From a virus, in the IMG/VR virus record IMGVR_UViG_3300025849_000049, positions 1-52,931 of that record: a stretch of 52,931 nucleotides of DNA. The stretch is one strand, 5' to 3'. The translations under genes were made by a program, and so were the position numbers. Under the pieces are notes generated by a model, which saw only the letters and a program-made list of their open reading frames with translations, did not search any database and had not been told where the DNA came from. How positions within the stretch are numbered: position 1 is the first letter of the stretch; each line of letters begins with the position of its first letter. Positions 17,738-25,598 of the stretch are shown here, in pieces.

Positions 17738-18085
17738 ATGGATTATAAACTATACGTATCAGGATACATAGAAGAAACACAGCAATTGCTTATTTCTTTT
17801 TCAAGCGACGAAACTGCTAGAGAGGCTATTGATTATCAGTCACTGGCTTTTGATGTGGTTCCTTATGGAGATGTAACAGCACAAGAAGTTATAGATGCTA
17901 TCTCTAAGGTAGCACCTACCGTTTGTGGTGATGTCGTAGTACAAGAAACATATACAGACGACAGTGAAAAGGCACAGGCGCTTAGAGACCTAGTAGGCCA
18001 AGAGTTTACCTATAAAGACTTTGAGATTGCAGGTGTTAGCGGACATCGTCAAGCATCTGAACAAGAAAGCTCGGAGTCTATTTAA
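17738..18085 (+). CDS. Unknown protein behind a consensus promoter
   Basis: A 115-residue acidic alpha/beta protein that I do not recognise. It starts exactly at the predicted transcript start of the promoter at 17703 and lacks a usable ribosome site. It overlaps the next gene by one base (TAATG). The trio 17738-19256 forms a unit between fibre and lysis/collar genes, with its own promoter, and could be a recently gained cargo or fibre-related module. Confidence 0.7.
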   Translation: MDYKLYVSGYIEETQQLLISFSSDETAREAIDYQSLAFDVVPYGDVTAQEVIDAISKVAPTVCGDVVVQETYTDDSEKAQALRDLVGQEFTYKDFEIAGVSGHRQASEQESSESI

Positions 18086-18798
18086 TGTCAGTTCCTTACG
18101 ATTCAGATATAGAGTTTAGCACGTCTAAAGAATATGATGGAGTTTTTATATTCAACTCTGCATCTTTATCTTCTGGTGCGTATATGCAAAGAACTAGAAA
18201 GCTTGGTTTAGATGAGGCTGTCTATTCTAAATTAAAAGAACACAAGACTGCCAGGAATGTAAAAGAAGGTGCGGCCAACCACATGATTATGAAGGGGGCT
18301 GTAAAACAGATATATACTTGGGAAGACAGTGAAAACATTACACAGGACGACCTAACTACTTTTTGGAATCTAGCTAAATCAAAATCTATAGGTATTAATA
18401 TGCAGCTTGTAGAGTCTGATGCCGTTGCAAGGCGTCTGGTTATTTCTGCGTCTTTTGAAAATACAAGCAATAGTTGGTTAGACTATCCGCTACCTTATGT
18501 TCTTGATTGCTCCACCTCTCGTATGGAAATAACAGCAGATAACACTGATTTAATATGTTATGTGTTTTCTAACAACGACCCTGAGCTATGGACAAAACAG
18601 CATTGTAATATAGCAAACGGAGAAACACTGACTATTACAAAAGAAGGAGATGACTATTGTTATGTTATCTTTGGCGAACAGGTAACAAAAGGCTCTGAAA
18701 CACTAGAAGCACTAAAGCCTTATCGCTTAACCAGCAATAGTATTTCCGTTACAAATAATTCTAGAAACTCTTGTAAAGTATTTAGGGTATACAAATGA
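18085..18798 (+). CDS. Unknown protein
   Basis: A 237-residue protein not recognised. It is mixed alpha/beta, with no signal peptide or membrane segment. The N-terminal half is charged (LGLDEAVYSKLKEHKTARNV); the C-terminal half is strand-rich with VIFGEQVTKGSETL near residues 190-205. It overlaps the following gene by four bases (ATGA). Possibly a tail-associated protein or a fibre assembly factor, judged only by position. Confidence 0.65.
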   Translation: MSVPYDSDIEFSTSKEYDGVFIFNSASLSSGAYMQRTRKLGLDEAVYSKLKEHKTARNVKEGAANHMIMKGAVKQIYTWEDSENITQDDLTTFWNLAKSKSIGINMQLVESDAVARRLVISASFENTSNSWLDYPLPYVLDCSTSRMEITADNTDLICYVFSNNDPELWTKQHCNIANGETLTITKEGDDYCYVIFGEQVTKGSETLEALKPYRLTSNSISVTNNSRNSCKVFRVYK

Positions 18799-19256
18799 AC
18801 TACATTGTAGATTACGGTAAAACAAAACATTACTTTATGGAAGCTCCTACAAGTTCTTTAGAGGGGAATCAAAGCAATGGAAGCCTTTCTATTATACACA
18901 ATAATAATATACTAAGAGGCTCATATACAACTTGTGCTGATGATAAGGGGTATCTTGATTGGAAGTATAGCAGATTCGGCCCGTTGTTTAAAGCTGAAGG
19001 ACTGTCGTATGGGTTTATTAAAAGCAGAAAGCACTATGCTTTTACCACTACAACATACGGTATAAGGTTTTTTAATCGTGAGATACACTTTGGAAAGTCC
19101 TATAACTTTGCAAAAACAAAGACAGGGAAGCGGTCTTATGGCCTTATGGTTTTTACTCTTAAGCTTCGGCCTTCTTTTTTATCTATTAAGATACCCTCTG
19201 TTCAAAAAGAATTAAACCTAGATGAAGATATTGTTGTAGACCCTCACTTGAAATAG
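18795..19256 (+). CDS. Unknown protein
   Basis: A 153-residue protein, aromatic and basic (many Tyr, Phe, Lys), not recognised. It begins at an ATGA overlap with the previous stop and ends just before the holin promoter. No membrane segment is obvious. It is the last of three genes that follow the consensus promoter at 17703. Confidence 0.6.
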   Translation: MNYIVDYGKTKHYFMEAPTSSLEGNQSNGSLSIIHNNNILRGSYTTCADDKGYLDWKYSRFGPLFKAEGLSYGFIKSRKHYAFTTTTYGIRFFNREIHFGKSYNFAKTKTGKRSYGLMVFTLKLRPSFLSIKIPSVQKELNLDEDIVVDPHLK

Positions 19257-19266
19257 GCCATATGTA

Positions 19267-19295
19267 TTGCCTATAAAAGACTTTTGATGTATAAT
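19267..19295 (+). promoter_or_regulatory. Promoter for holin and tail collar genes
   Basis: TTGCCT (19267-19272), 17 bases, TATAAT (19290-19295). An inverted repeat ATAGGC-N10-GCCTAT (19253-19274) overlaps the -35 and could be an operator or weak hairpin. The predicted start near 19302 gives a 26-base leader with AAAGGA before the holin ATG. The same TTGCCT -35 is found in front of thyX on the other strand. Confidence 0.6.
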
Positions 19296-19327
19296 AAACC
19301 AATTGTAGTTTTAATAAAGGAAATAAA

Positions 19328-19501
19328 ATGATGCAAGATGGGGACAAGGCTGCACTAGATATAGGTGCTTTAGGCGTAACAGCAGGAGCATTGTTTGAGG
19401 TACTTCCTAGTGTCACAGCCTTGGCCTCACTTATTTGGGTATGTATCAGAATCTACGAAACAGAAACGATACAGGGTTTATTAGGTAAACAGAAGGATTA
19501 A
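19328..19501 (+). CDS. Small T7-like class II holin
   Basis: A 57-residue protein (or 56 from the second ATG) with AAAGGA six bases upstream. The N-terminus (QDGDKAALD) is followed by two hydrophobic stretches, IGALGVTAGALFEV and LPSVTALASLIWVCI, then RIYE and a polar tail. This two-helix layout and size match T7 gp17.5-type holins in marine podoviruses. It would open the inner membrane to release the endolysin. It ends three bases before the collar gene. Confidence 0.75.
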   Translation: MMQDGDKAALDIGALGVTAGALFEVLPSVTALASLIWVCIRIYETETIQGLLGKQKD

Positions 19502-19504
19502 ATA

Positions 19505-20395
19505 ATGGCGTCTACATTTACAACTAGAACTAGATTAGAAAAACAAGGTGATGGCGAGAACGCTAATACCTGGGGGCTTAGGCTCAATCAAAATACAATT
19601 GACCTTGTAGATGATGCTGTAGCTGGATATGAAACAATCAGTGTTGACGCTGTAACATCTATTACCCTTACAGCTAATAACGGAACACCTGACCAAGCAC
19701 GTAACTTGGCATTAAGATTTACTGGTGCGTTAGCTGCTCCCTGTACTGTAGTTGCTCCTAACGCAGAAAAAGTTTATTTTTTAAATAATGAAACCACGGG
19801 CAATCAACCTATAATTTTAAAAGCAGGCAGTACCTCTGAAACTATTTATCCTAGTGCACCTACATTAATTGCTACTGATGGAACAAACTCAATGAAGCTT
19901 TCTGGGTTTGCCCCAGGAACAAGAATCCCTTTTGAAAATAATGCTGCTCCTGTAGGCTGGACTGTTGTTACAGACTCAGCGCACAACAACGCAGCCCTTA
20001 GAATTGTTAATGCTGCCGTAAGCGGCGCCCAGACAGGCGGCTCGAATACATTTAACTCTGTGTTTAATACAGCTATTGTTGTTTCTGTTCAGGGAAATAC
20101 AGGTCAAACCGCCTTATCAGGTGCTACTCAAAGTACAACTTTGTCAATTGGACAGATACCCGCACACAGTCACGATATTCCATCGCAGCCCCTGGGTGGC
20201 TCTATAAACGGCGTGACAACAAGGGGCGACACTGTGGGTAACGCAGGAATTTTAGATACAAGTAGTGTAGGCGGCAATCAAGGACACACTCATAGCCTTG
20301 CGGGAAGCTCCCCTCATGTGCATACAGTAAGCATTACAGATTCATTTAATTTAGATGTAAAATATGTTAACCTTATTGTATGCGAGAAAGATTAA
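19505..20395 (+). CDS. Tail collar / short fibre protein
   Basis: A 296-residue protein. The N-terminus (EKQGDGENANTWGLRLN) is a widespread phage tail-protein signature. Near residues 137-151 GTRIPFENNAAPVGWT resembles the tail-collar domain start, where a beta fold precedes the receptor-binding head. The C-terminal third has histidine pairs HSH, HTHS and HVHT (about residues 223-280), like metal-binding T4 gp12-type tips. It would form a short fibre or collar spike. Confidence 0.75.
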   Translation: MASTFTTRTRLEKQGDGENANTWGLRLNQNTIDLVDDAVAGYETISVDAVTSITLTANNGTPDQARNLALRFTGALAAPCTVVAPNAEKVYFLNNETTGNQPIILKAGSTSETIYPSAPTLIATDGTNSMKLSGFAPGTRIPFENNAAPVGWTVVTDSAHNNAALRIVNAAVSGAQTGGSNTFNSVFNTAIVVSVQGNTGQTALSGATQSTTLSIGQIPAHSHDIPSQPLGGSINGVTTRGDTVGNAGILDTSSVGGNQGHTHSLAGSSPHVHTVSITDSFNLDVKYVNLIVCEKD

Positions 20396-20398
20396 TTA

Positions 20399-20689
20399 AT
20401 GGAATTAAAAGTTAAGAACGGTTGCCCAATAAATAACTTTGAACCGTGTAAGCAACTAGACTGTGCCTGGTTTACAAAACTAGCAGGTAAAAACCCACAG
20501 GGTGCAAAAGAAGTAGAGGAGTGGGGGTGTGCTATTACAATGCTCCCTCTTCTTATGGTAGCTCAAACAAATGCTACCAGACATACAGCAGGGGCTGTTG
20601 AAAGTTTTAGAAATGTAGTGTCAACACAACAAGAGGAACTGTTGGGTTTAGCCAAGGCAGGAGAAGTTGAAACAAAACTTATTAAATAA
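20399..20689 (+). CDS. Conserved cysteine-motif protein of marine phages
   Basis: A 96-residue protein with CPINNFEPCKQLDCAWFTK near residues 9-27 and EWGCAI near 41-46. I know this block as a conserved hypothetical family in marine phages. Four cysteines (C9, C17, C22, C44) could bind a metal or cluster. The C-terminal half is helical (AGAVESFRNVVSTQQEEL). It overlaps the next gene by one base (TAATG). The function is unknown; it sits between collar and gp10-like genes. Confidence 0.7.
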   Translation: MELKVKNGCPINNFEPCKQLDCAWFTKLAGKNPQGAKEVEEWGCAITMLPLLMVAQTNATRHTAGAVESFRNVVSTQQEELLGLAKAGEVETKLIK

Positions 20690-22545
20690 TGGCATCAACA
20701 GATACAGAATTATTTTTAATAGACTTTGTACCTGGCTTTCACAGAGAGTCAACCCGTTATGCTGAGCAGGGTAAATGGTTTGATGGTAACCGTGTACGCT
20801 TTCGTGATAAGAAACCAGAAAACATAAGAGGATATAATAAGTTTACAGACGATACTGTAAGTGGTTTTGCTCGTGATTTACTTACGTGGTCAGACAACGA
20901 TACTCGTAAGTATCAGGGCTATGGCACAAATACTCAACTATATGTTACAAAAAACGAAACTCAATACGATGTCACTCCAGCAACTACAGTTGTTTCTGTA
21001 GCCAATAACTTCTATACTACAAACGGGGAAACTGTTGTTAAAGTTAGCCTGACAAACAATAACGTAAGTGTTTCTGATAGGGTTGTTTTTACTGGTGTTA
21101 ATGCTTTTCAAAGTACCAGCGTAAACGGAACAAAAGCTGTTGTTAGTGTGTCAGGTGCAAATGTTTTTTATGTTTCTGCTAATGCTACGGCTGTAGGTAC
21201 GGCTTCAAATGTAGGCGGTACTGATGGTACCATTAGTATTTTATTAGCTAATCAAGAGTCTAATAACATTCAGGGGCTTGGTTATGGCGCTGGTGTTTAC
21301 AATGCTGCTGCTGTGACCTCAGTAGGAGCAAGAGCTTGGAATCAGCCCGCTGAAGAGTCTGATATTATTTTCTTAGGAGCTATGTGGACTCTGGACAACT
21401 GGGGTGAAGACATGCTTGCTCTTCGTCGTGGTGAGAAAGTCAATTATTTTGAAACAGATGCCTCTGTTGTTCCTGTTCGAGCTTCTGTTGTGGACACATG
21501 CCCACTAGGAAACTATGTGCTTGTGTCTCCAAACGATAGGCACACTATTTTGTACGGCTCACAAGAGTTTGGTACCTCTGCAGCTGCGCCTATTAACCCA
21601 ATGACAGTGCGCTGGGCTGACCAGAATAACTTCAGAGAGTGGACACCCTCTGCTGCTAATACATCTGGTGAGGTTTTGCTGACAGAAGGCTCCTCTCTTA
21701 TGGGTGCTATACGTTCTCGTAATGCTATTAACCTTTGGACAGACCAAGCAATGTATACACAAACATTTGTAGGGCCTCCATTTATTTTTAACTTTACTCA
21801 GGTTGGCTCTAACTGTGGTCTTATTGGCACACATGCCTGTGTAGATGTAGACGGTGTTTCTTATTGGATGGGTGACAATAACTTCTATATGTATGATGGT
21901 CGTGTAAGAACAATGGACTGCACTATTCGTAGGTACTTGTTTAACGATTTCAATATGACACAAAAAGAAAAGGTTTACGCTGGTATCAACTCAGAGTTTA
22001 AAGAAATTATTTGGTTGTATCCTATGACTAGCTCTGAAGAGCCTAATGGTTATGTTATTTACAACTACGAAGAGGATACATGGGTATATGGCAAACTATT
22101 TGAAGAAGGAATTGTAACTGTTTTTCAAGATAGAAATACGTTTGGCAATACAATTACAATTGGGCGTGTCTCTGCAACAGATAATATGTATGTATACAAC
22201 AACGAGCCTAATGGAATCTATACAGGCAACAACAAAAATCTTTCTTCTTTCTTAGAGTCTGCGCAATTTGAAATTAATAATGGTAATGAAATAATGTTTG
22301 TTGACAGAATTATTCCAGACTATACATTTACTAATGACGAAACCCTCCAGTTCTTTATAACAACTCGTGAGTATCCTAACTCTACAAAGAAAGAAAAAGG
22401 TCCCTATACTATAGGTGAGACGACTAATAAAATAAACTTGCGTGCCAGAGGCAGGGAGTCTTCTGTTAGGGTATCTGCTACAGGCAACGGTGGTTGGCGT
22501 TGGGGTTCTGTAAGGTTGTCTATGCAAACAGATGGTGACCGCTAA
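20689..22545 (+). CDS. P22 gp10-like DNA stabilisation / tail hub protein
   Basis: A 618-residue protein. The start (FLIDFVPGFHRESTRYAEQG...WFDGNRVRFRDKKPENIRGY) is the signature of podoviral packaged-DNA stabilisation proteins, which close the tail below the gp4-like ring. The middle is beta-propeller-like with repeated W/Y/D strands (for example GVSYWMGDNNFYMYDG). It ends with a one-base overlap to the next gene. Confidence is high for tail-hub type, lower for exact homology. Confidence 0.75.
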   Translation: MASTDTELFLIDFVPGFHRESTRYAEQGKWFDGNRVRFRDKKPENIRGYNKFTDDTVSGFARDLLTWSDNDTRKYQGYGTNTQLYVTKNETQYDVTPATTVVSVANNFYTTNGETVVKVSLTNNNVSVSDRVVFTGVNAFQSTSVNGTKAVVSVSGANVFYVSANATAVGTASNVGGTDGTISILLANQESNNIQGLGYGAGVYNAAAVTSVGARAWNQPAEESDIIFLGAMWTLDNWGEDMLALRRGEKVNYFETDASVVPVRASVVDTCPLGNYVLVSPNDRHTILYGSQEFGTSAAAPINPMTVRWADQNNFREWTPSAANTSGEVLLTEGSSLMGAIRSRNAINLWTDQAMYTQTFVGPPFIFNFTQVGSNCGLIGTHACVDVDGVSYWMGDNNFYMYDGRVRTMDCTIRRYLFNDFNMTQKEKVYAGINSEFKEIIWLYPMTSSEEPNGYVIYNYEEDTWVYGKLFEEGIVTVFQDRNTFGNTITIGRVSATDNMYVYNNEPNGIYTGNNKNLSSFLESAQFEINNGNEIMFVDRIIPDYTFTNDETLQFFITTREYPNSTKKEKGPYTIGETTNKINLRARGRESSVRVSATGNGGWRWGSVRLSMQTDGDR

Positions 22546-22808
22546 TGGCTAATTATCCTAGATTTACTCTTAATGCCCAAGCAGAGGTAGACGAGTTTAA
22601 ACGGACAATGATAGCGTGGGCTAACGAATTAACCCGTGAGTTAGACTCCGAAGATATTAAGTTGGCTGCTACACCCTCCACTAATATTTATACCGTGGTA
22701 TCCACATCAGAAATTGGCAGACCTGCTAATGGAAATGTTGCATATTCAATAAGCGCCTCTAAGTTTAGGGGATATGTTGAGGGAACTGGCTGGGTTGATT
22801 TTAATTAA
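22545..22808 (+). CDS. Small tail-associated protein
   Basis: An 87-residue protein overlapping the gp10-like stop by one base (TAATG). A helical N-terminal half (AEVDEFKRTMIAWANELTRE) is followed by strands ending YVEGTGWVDFN. The pattern resembles small phage proteins with a helical base and a beta tip. Not otherwise recognised. Confidence 0.65.
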   Translation: MANYPRFTLNAQAEVDEFKRTMIAWANELTRELDSEDIKLAATPSTNIYTVVSTSEIGRPANGNVAYSISASKFRGYVEGTGWVDFN

Positions 22809-22836
22809 TAGACTGGTATATAAGGGTACTTTATAG

Positions 22837-22842
22837 TATAAT
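22837..22842 (+). promoter_or_regulatory. -10 box giving a leaderless transcript
   Basis: TATAAT ends at 22842, seven bases before an ATG at 22849. The best -35 at 17-18 bases is poor (CTGGTA, 22813-22818), so this is less certain than the other promoters. No ribosome site lies near the start codon. Confidence 0.4.
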
Positions 22843-22848
22843 ATGACA

Positions 22849-23496
22849 ATGTACGAAGGACTTAGAAACTTATTGCAATTAAAAGGCCAGGGCATGGCAG
22901 AAGACATGTCTGGGTTTCAGCGTAAGTTTGACTTAAAGTCTTTGATTCCTATTATGGCACAGCAGGCAATGCCTCAACAACAAAGACAGGCTATGCAGCA
23001 ACAACAACAACCCATGCCTACACCTCCCATGCCTTCTGCTCCTTCTTTTCAGTATGGTGGCGAATTAAAGATGGAAGAGGGTGGTATGCTTACAGGCGGT
23101 GACTTTGTTATTGATGCACACACTGTAGCGGCTATTGGTAATGGTTCCTCTCAAGCAGGCGGTGAAGTCTTAGACAACATGATGCCTAATGTAGAGAATC
23201 CAGATGAAAGCTTTAGAGGTCTTGTATCTGCAGAGACTGGTGATGGCATGTCTGATAACGTGTCATATGAAGTTGAGGGTGACGAACAGATTAATCAGGC
23301 TTTAATAAGTAAGGACGAATACATTGTAGACCGTGACCAAGTTATTGCTTTGGGCAATGGAGATGAGGACGCAGGCACTGCTAGATTAGAAGCACTAAGA
23401 GAAAAAATTAGACAACTAAAGTTTGGCACTAAAAAACAGCCAGAGGAAATTAACTCAACAGAAGTTATACAAACAGTATTAGAAGGAACTGAGTAG
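22849..23496 (+). CDS. Internal/ejection module protein 1
   Basis: 215 residues from ATG 22849; an in-frame ATG at 22843 would add two. I prefer 22849 because it coincides with the predicted transcript start and no ribosome site is present. A Gln/Met/Pro-rich stretch (about residues 42-65) precedes a part with KMEEGGMLTGGDFVIDAHTV. ISKDEYIVDRDQVIALGNGDEDAG (about 148-171) is a motif shared with phage virion proteins of the GGxxEEGG type. Followed directly by two larger internal-protein candidates. Confidence 0.65.
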   Translation: MYEGLRNLLQLKGQGMAEDMSGFQRKFDLKSLIPIMAQQAMPQQQRQAMQQQQQPMPTPPMPSAPSFQYGGELKMEEGGMLTGGDFVIDAHTVAAIGNGSSQAGGEVLDNMMPNVENPDESFRGLVSAETGDGMSDNVSYEVEGDEQINQALISKDEYIVDRDQVIALGNGDEDAGTARLEALREKIRQLKFGTKKQPEEINSTEVIQTVLEGTE

Positions 23497-23498
23497 CT

Positions 23499-25562
23499 AT
23501 GGGATTTTTTAGCGGTAAAACAAAACAGATTACTACTGGTGGTAATATAATTAGAGGGATTAAAGACGAGGGTACGGCTCTTCGTCCTCTTATTGACAGG
23601 GCAATTCAAGCTGGTGATGAACCTTATCAAGGTTTCGGTACTGACGCAAGAATCGCAGGCTTTACAGACCCACAGGTAGCAGGTCAAGAAGCGGCACTTG
23701 GTGTTGCTGGTCAAGGAATTGGTGGTCTACAGGGGATACAGCAGGGCATTGCAGGTTTACGCCAAACTGCAGCAGGAGCATATCAACCATTAACACAACA
23801 AGACATTGCTGCTCAACGCCAGTTGTTAGCTGGTTCTGAGGACGCTCAAAAGCTTGCCGCAGAACGTGCGTTTAAAGAAGGTCTTATGGATATAGGCGGA
23901 GCAGCTGCTGGAAGTGCTGGCGGTTATACTGGTACTCGTGCTGACCTACTAAGGGGAGATGCTCTTGGTACATATTCTATGGGTTTAGCTGGTATTGAAG
24001 GTGATTTGCAAAAACAGGCATATCAAGGAGCGCTAGACCAACGTGCCTTGGCTGCACAAGAAGCTAATCAGATGGCACAACTATATGGTCTGGAGGCAGG
24101 AGCAGAAGCTGATGTCTACGGCAGACAACTGGGACAAGCTCAGACTCAGATGGACGTTGGTGCTTTACAACAGGCACAAGAGCAAGCTCGTAGAGATTTT
24201 GATTATCAAGAGTTCCTTGAAGAACAAAACGACCCATTCCTTAAGGCTCAGAAAGCAACAGGTGCCGTTACAGATTTCTCAACTTTGTTTACACCACAAC
24301 AGACCACACTTCAGAAAAAGAAGAGTGGCTTTGATAGGGCATTGGGTGTGGGTATGATGGTTGCTGGTGCAACTATGGGCCTTCCTCCTGCTGCTACTGC
24401 GTCTTTAATGGGTGCTGGCGCTGGCCAAGCTTCGTCGGCATATGGCGGAAGACTAAGAAAGTATGCTGCAGGCTCTACCGTAGGGGGTTCTCCTATGACA
24501 GTTAATAGTATCTTGGCATCTAAAACAAGTCAAAGGCCTCAGCAAGATTTTTTTGGTGGAATGAGTGAGTCTGAGTTTGATGCAATTGATGCTGATATAA
24601 CACAGGCCGATGCAGATAATGCTGCAATGGATAGGGCAAACAAGTACAGTAATATAGCTAAGGCTTTTGGAGAAACTAAAGTAGCACCAGAGGGTTCTGG
24701 TTTGGGTCAACCAATGGGAGGTCCTACGACATCTCAGCAACAAGGTGCTGGTGATAGGCGTATTGAATATCGAAGAGGTATTGCTCGTGCTAATGGTGGC
24801 TCTATTGCTCTTGAAGAGGGTGGTATATTAAGCCGTGTGTTTGGAGGAGCAAAGAATATTGCTTCTAGTATTGGCAGTGGTATTGCTACTGGCGCATCTA
24901 ATGCCTACCAAAACTTTCAGAATATGTCACCTGAAGATAAAATGAGATATGGCTTAGCTATTCTAGCAGAAGAAGATAAGGTGGGAGACTCTGGTGGTCA
25001 GGCTCTTGCTCGTGCTGTCTCTGGTGTTAAAGAAGAAAAACGTGCTGAAGACCTAGAAAAAGAAAAGTTAGAAGCTGCTAGAGCTAAAACTGCTGCCTCA
25101 GAACGTCTTTTAAGAGGAGGCACCACATCTGATTCTGTGCTTGAGAATGCTTTTAAAGATAAATTTACCTCTGCTCAGATTGCTTCTCCAGGATACGGAA
25201 TTATACTGCAAAAAGCTAAACAATATGCAAGGGATAAAAGCATTGAAGCGGCGCAAAAAGGGCTAATTGCTAGAACAGCCGTTGAAAGAGACAACCTTGC
25301 ACAGAATTTAATGATTGAATTTGCAGATAGGGCTTTGGCAGACCCTGCTTATATGAATATGCTAGTGGCAGGCGCCGCTGGTCAAAAATCTGGTGGCGTT
25401 AGTGGTCCTTCTTTGCCACCTTTCCCTCAAGGTCTTGTTGCTACTACAGCACCTATAGCATCTAGTCCTTTGGCGCCACCACCACCACCACCGTCATCGC
25501 CAATTGTAGTAAGCAACACTATGCAACAGGTAAAAGGCGCTAAAGTTAAAGCCTTACCTTAG
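23499..25562 (+). CDS. Internal virion / ejection protein 2
   Basis: A 687-residue, Gly/Ala/Gln-rich, largely helical protein. The first 280 residues have Ala/Gln helices typical of podoviral ejection proteins, and near 280-310 a Gly/Ala-rich hydrophobic stretch (ALGVGMMVAGATMGLPP) could insert in membranes. A later GGSIALEEGGILSRV segment (about 430-444) echoes the previous gene. The C-terminus is proline-rich (eight prolines in a row near 662). It lies between tail hub and endolysin, as expected for ejection proteins. Confidence 0.65.
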   Translation: MGFFSGKTKQITTGGNIIRGIKDEGTALRPLIDRAIQAGDEPYQGFGTDARIAGFTDPQVAGQEAALGVAGQGIGGLQGIQQGIAGLRQTAAGAYQPLTQQDIAAQRQLLAGSEDAQKLAAERAFKEGLMDIGGAAAGSAGGYTGTRADLLRGDALGTYSMGLAGIEGDLQKQAYQGALDQRALAAQEANQMAQLYGLEAGAEADVYGRQLGQAQTQMDVGALQQAQEQARRDFDYQEFLEEQNDPFLKAQKATGAVTDFSTLFTPQQTTLQKKKSGFDRALGVGMMVAGATMGLPPAATASLMGAGAGQASSAYGGRLRKYAAGSTVGGSPMTVNSILASKTSQRPQQDFFGGMSESEFDAIDADITQADADNAAMDRANKYSNIAKAFGETKVAPEGSGLGQPMGGPTTSQQQGAGDRRIEYRRGIARANGGSIALEEGGILSRVFGGAKNIASSIGSGIATGASNAYQNFQNMSPEDKMRYGLAILAEEDKVGDSGGQALARAVSGVKEEKRAEDLEKEKLEAARAKTAASERLLRGGTTSDSVLENAFKDKFTSAQIASPGYGIILQKAKQYARDKSIEAAQKGLIARTAVERDNLAQNLMIEFADRALADPAYMNMLVAGAAGQKSGGVSGPSLPPFPQGLVATTAPIASSPLAPPPPPPSSPIVVSNTMQQVKGAKVKALP

Positions 25563-25598
25563 ACAGCACAGTATAACCCGTAGTAGTAAAGGCATAAC

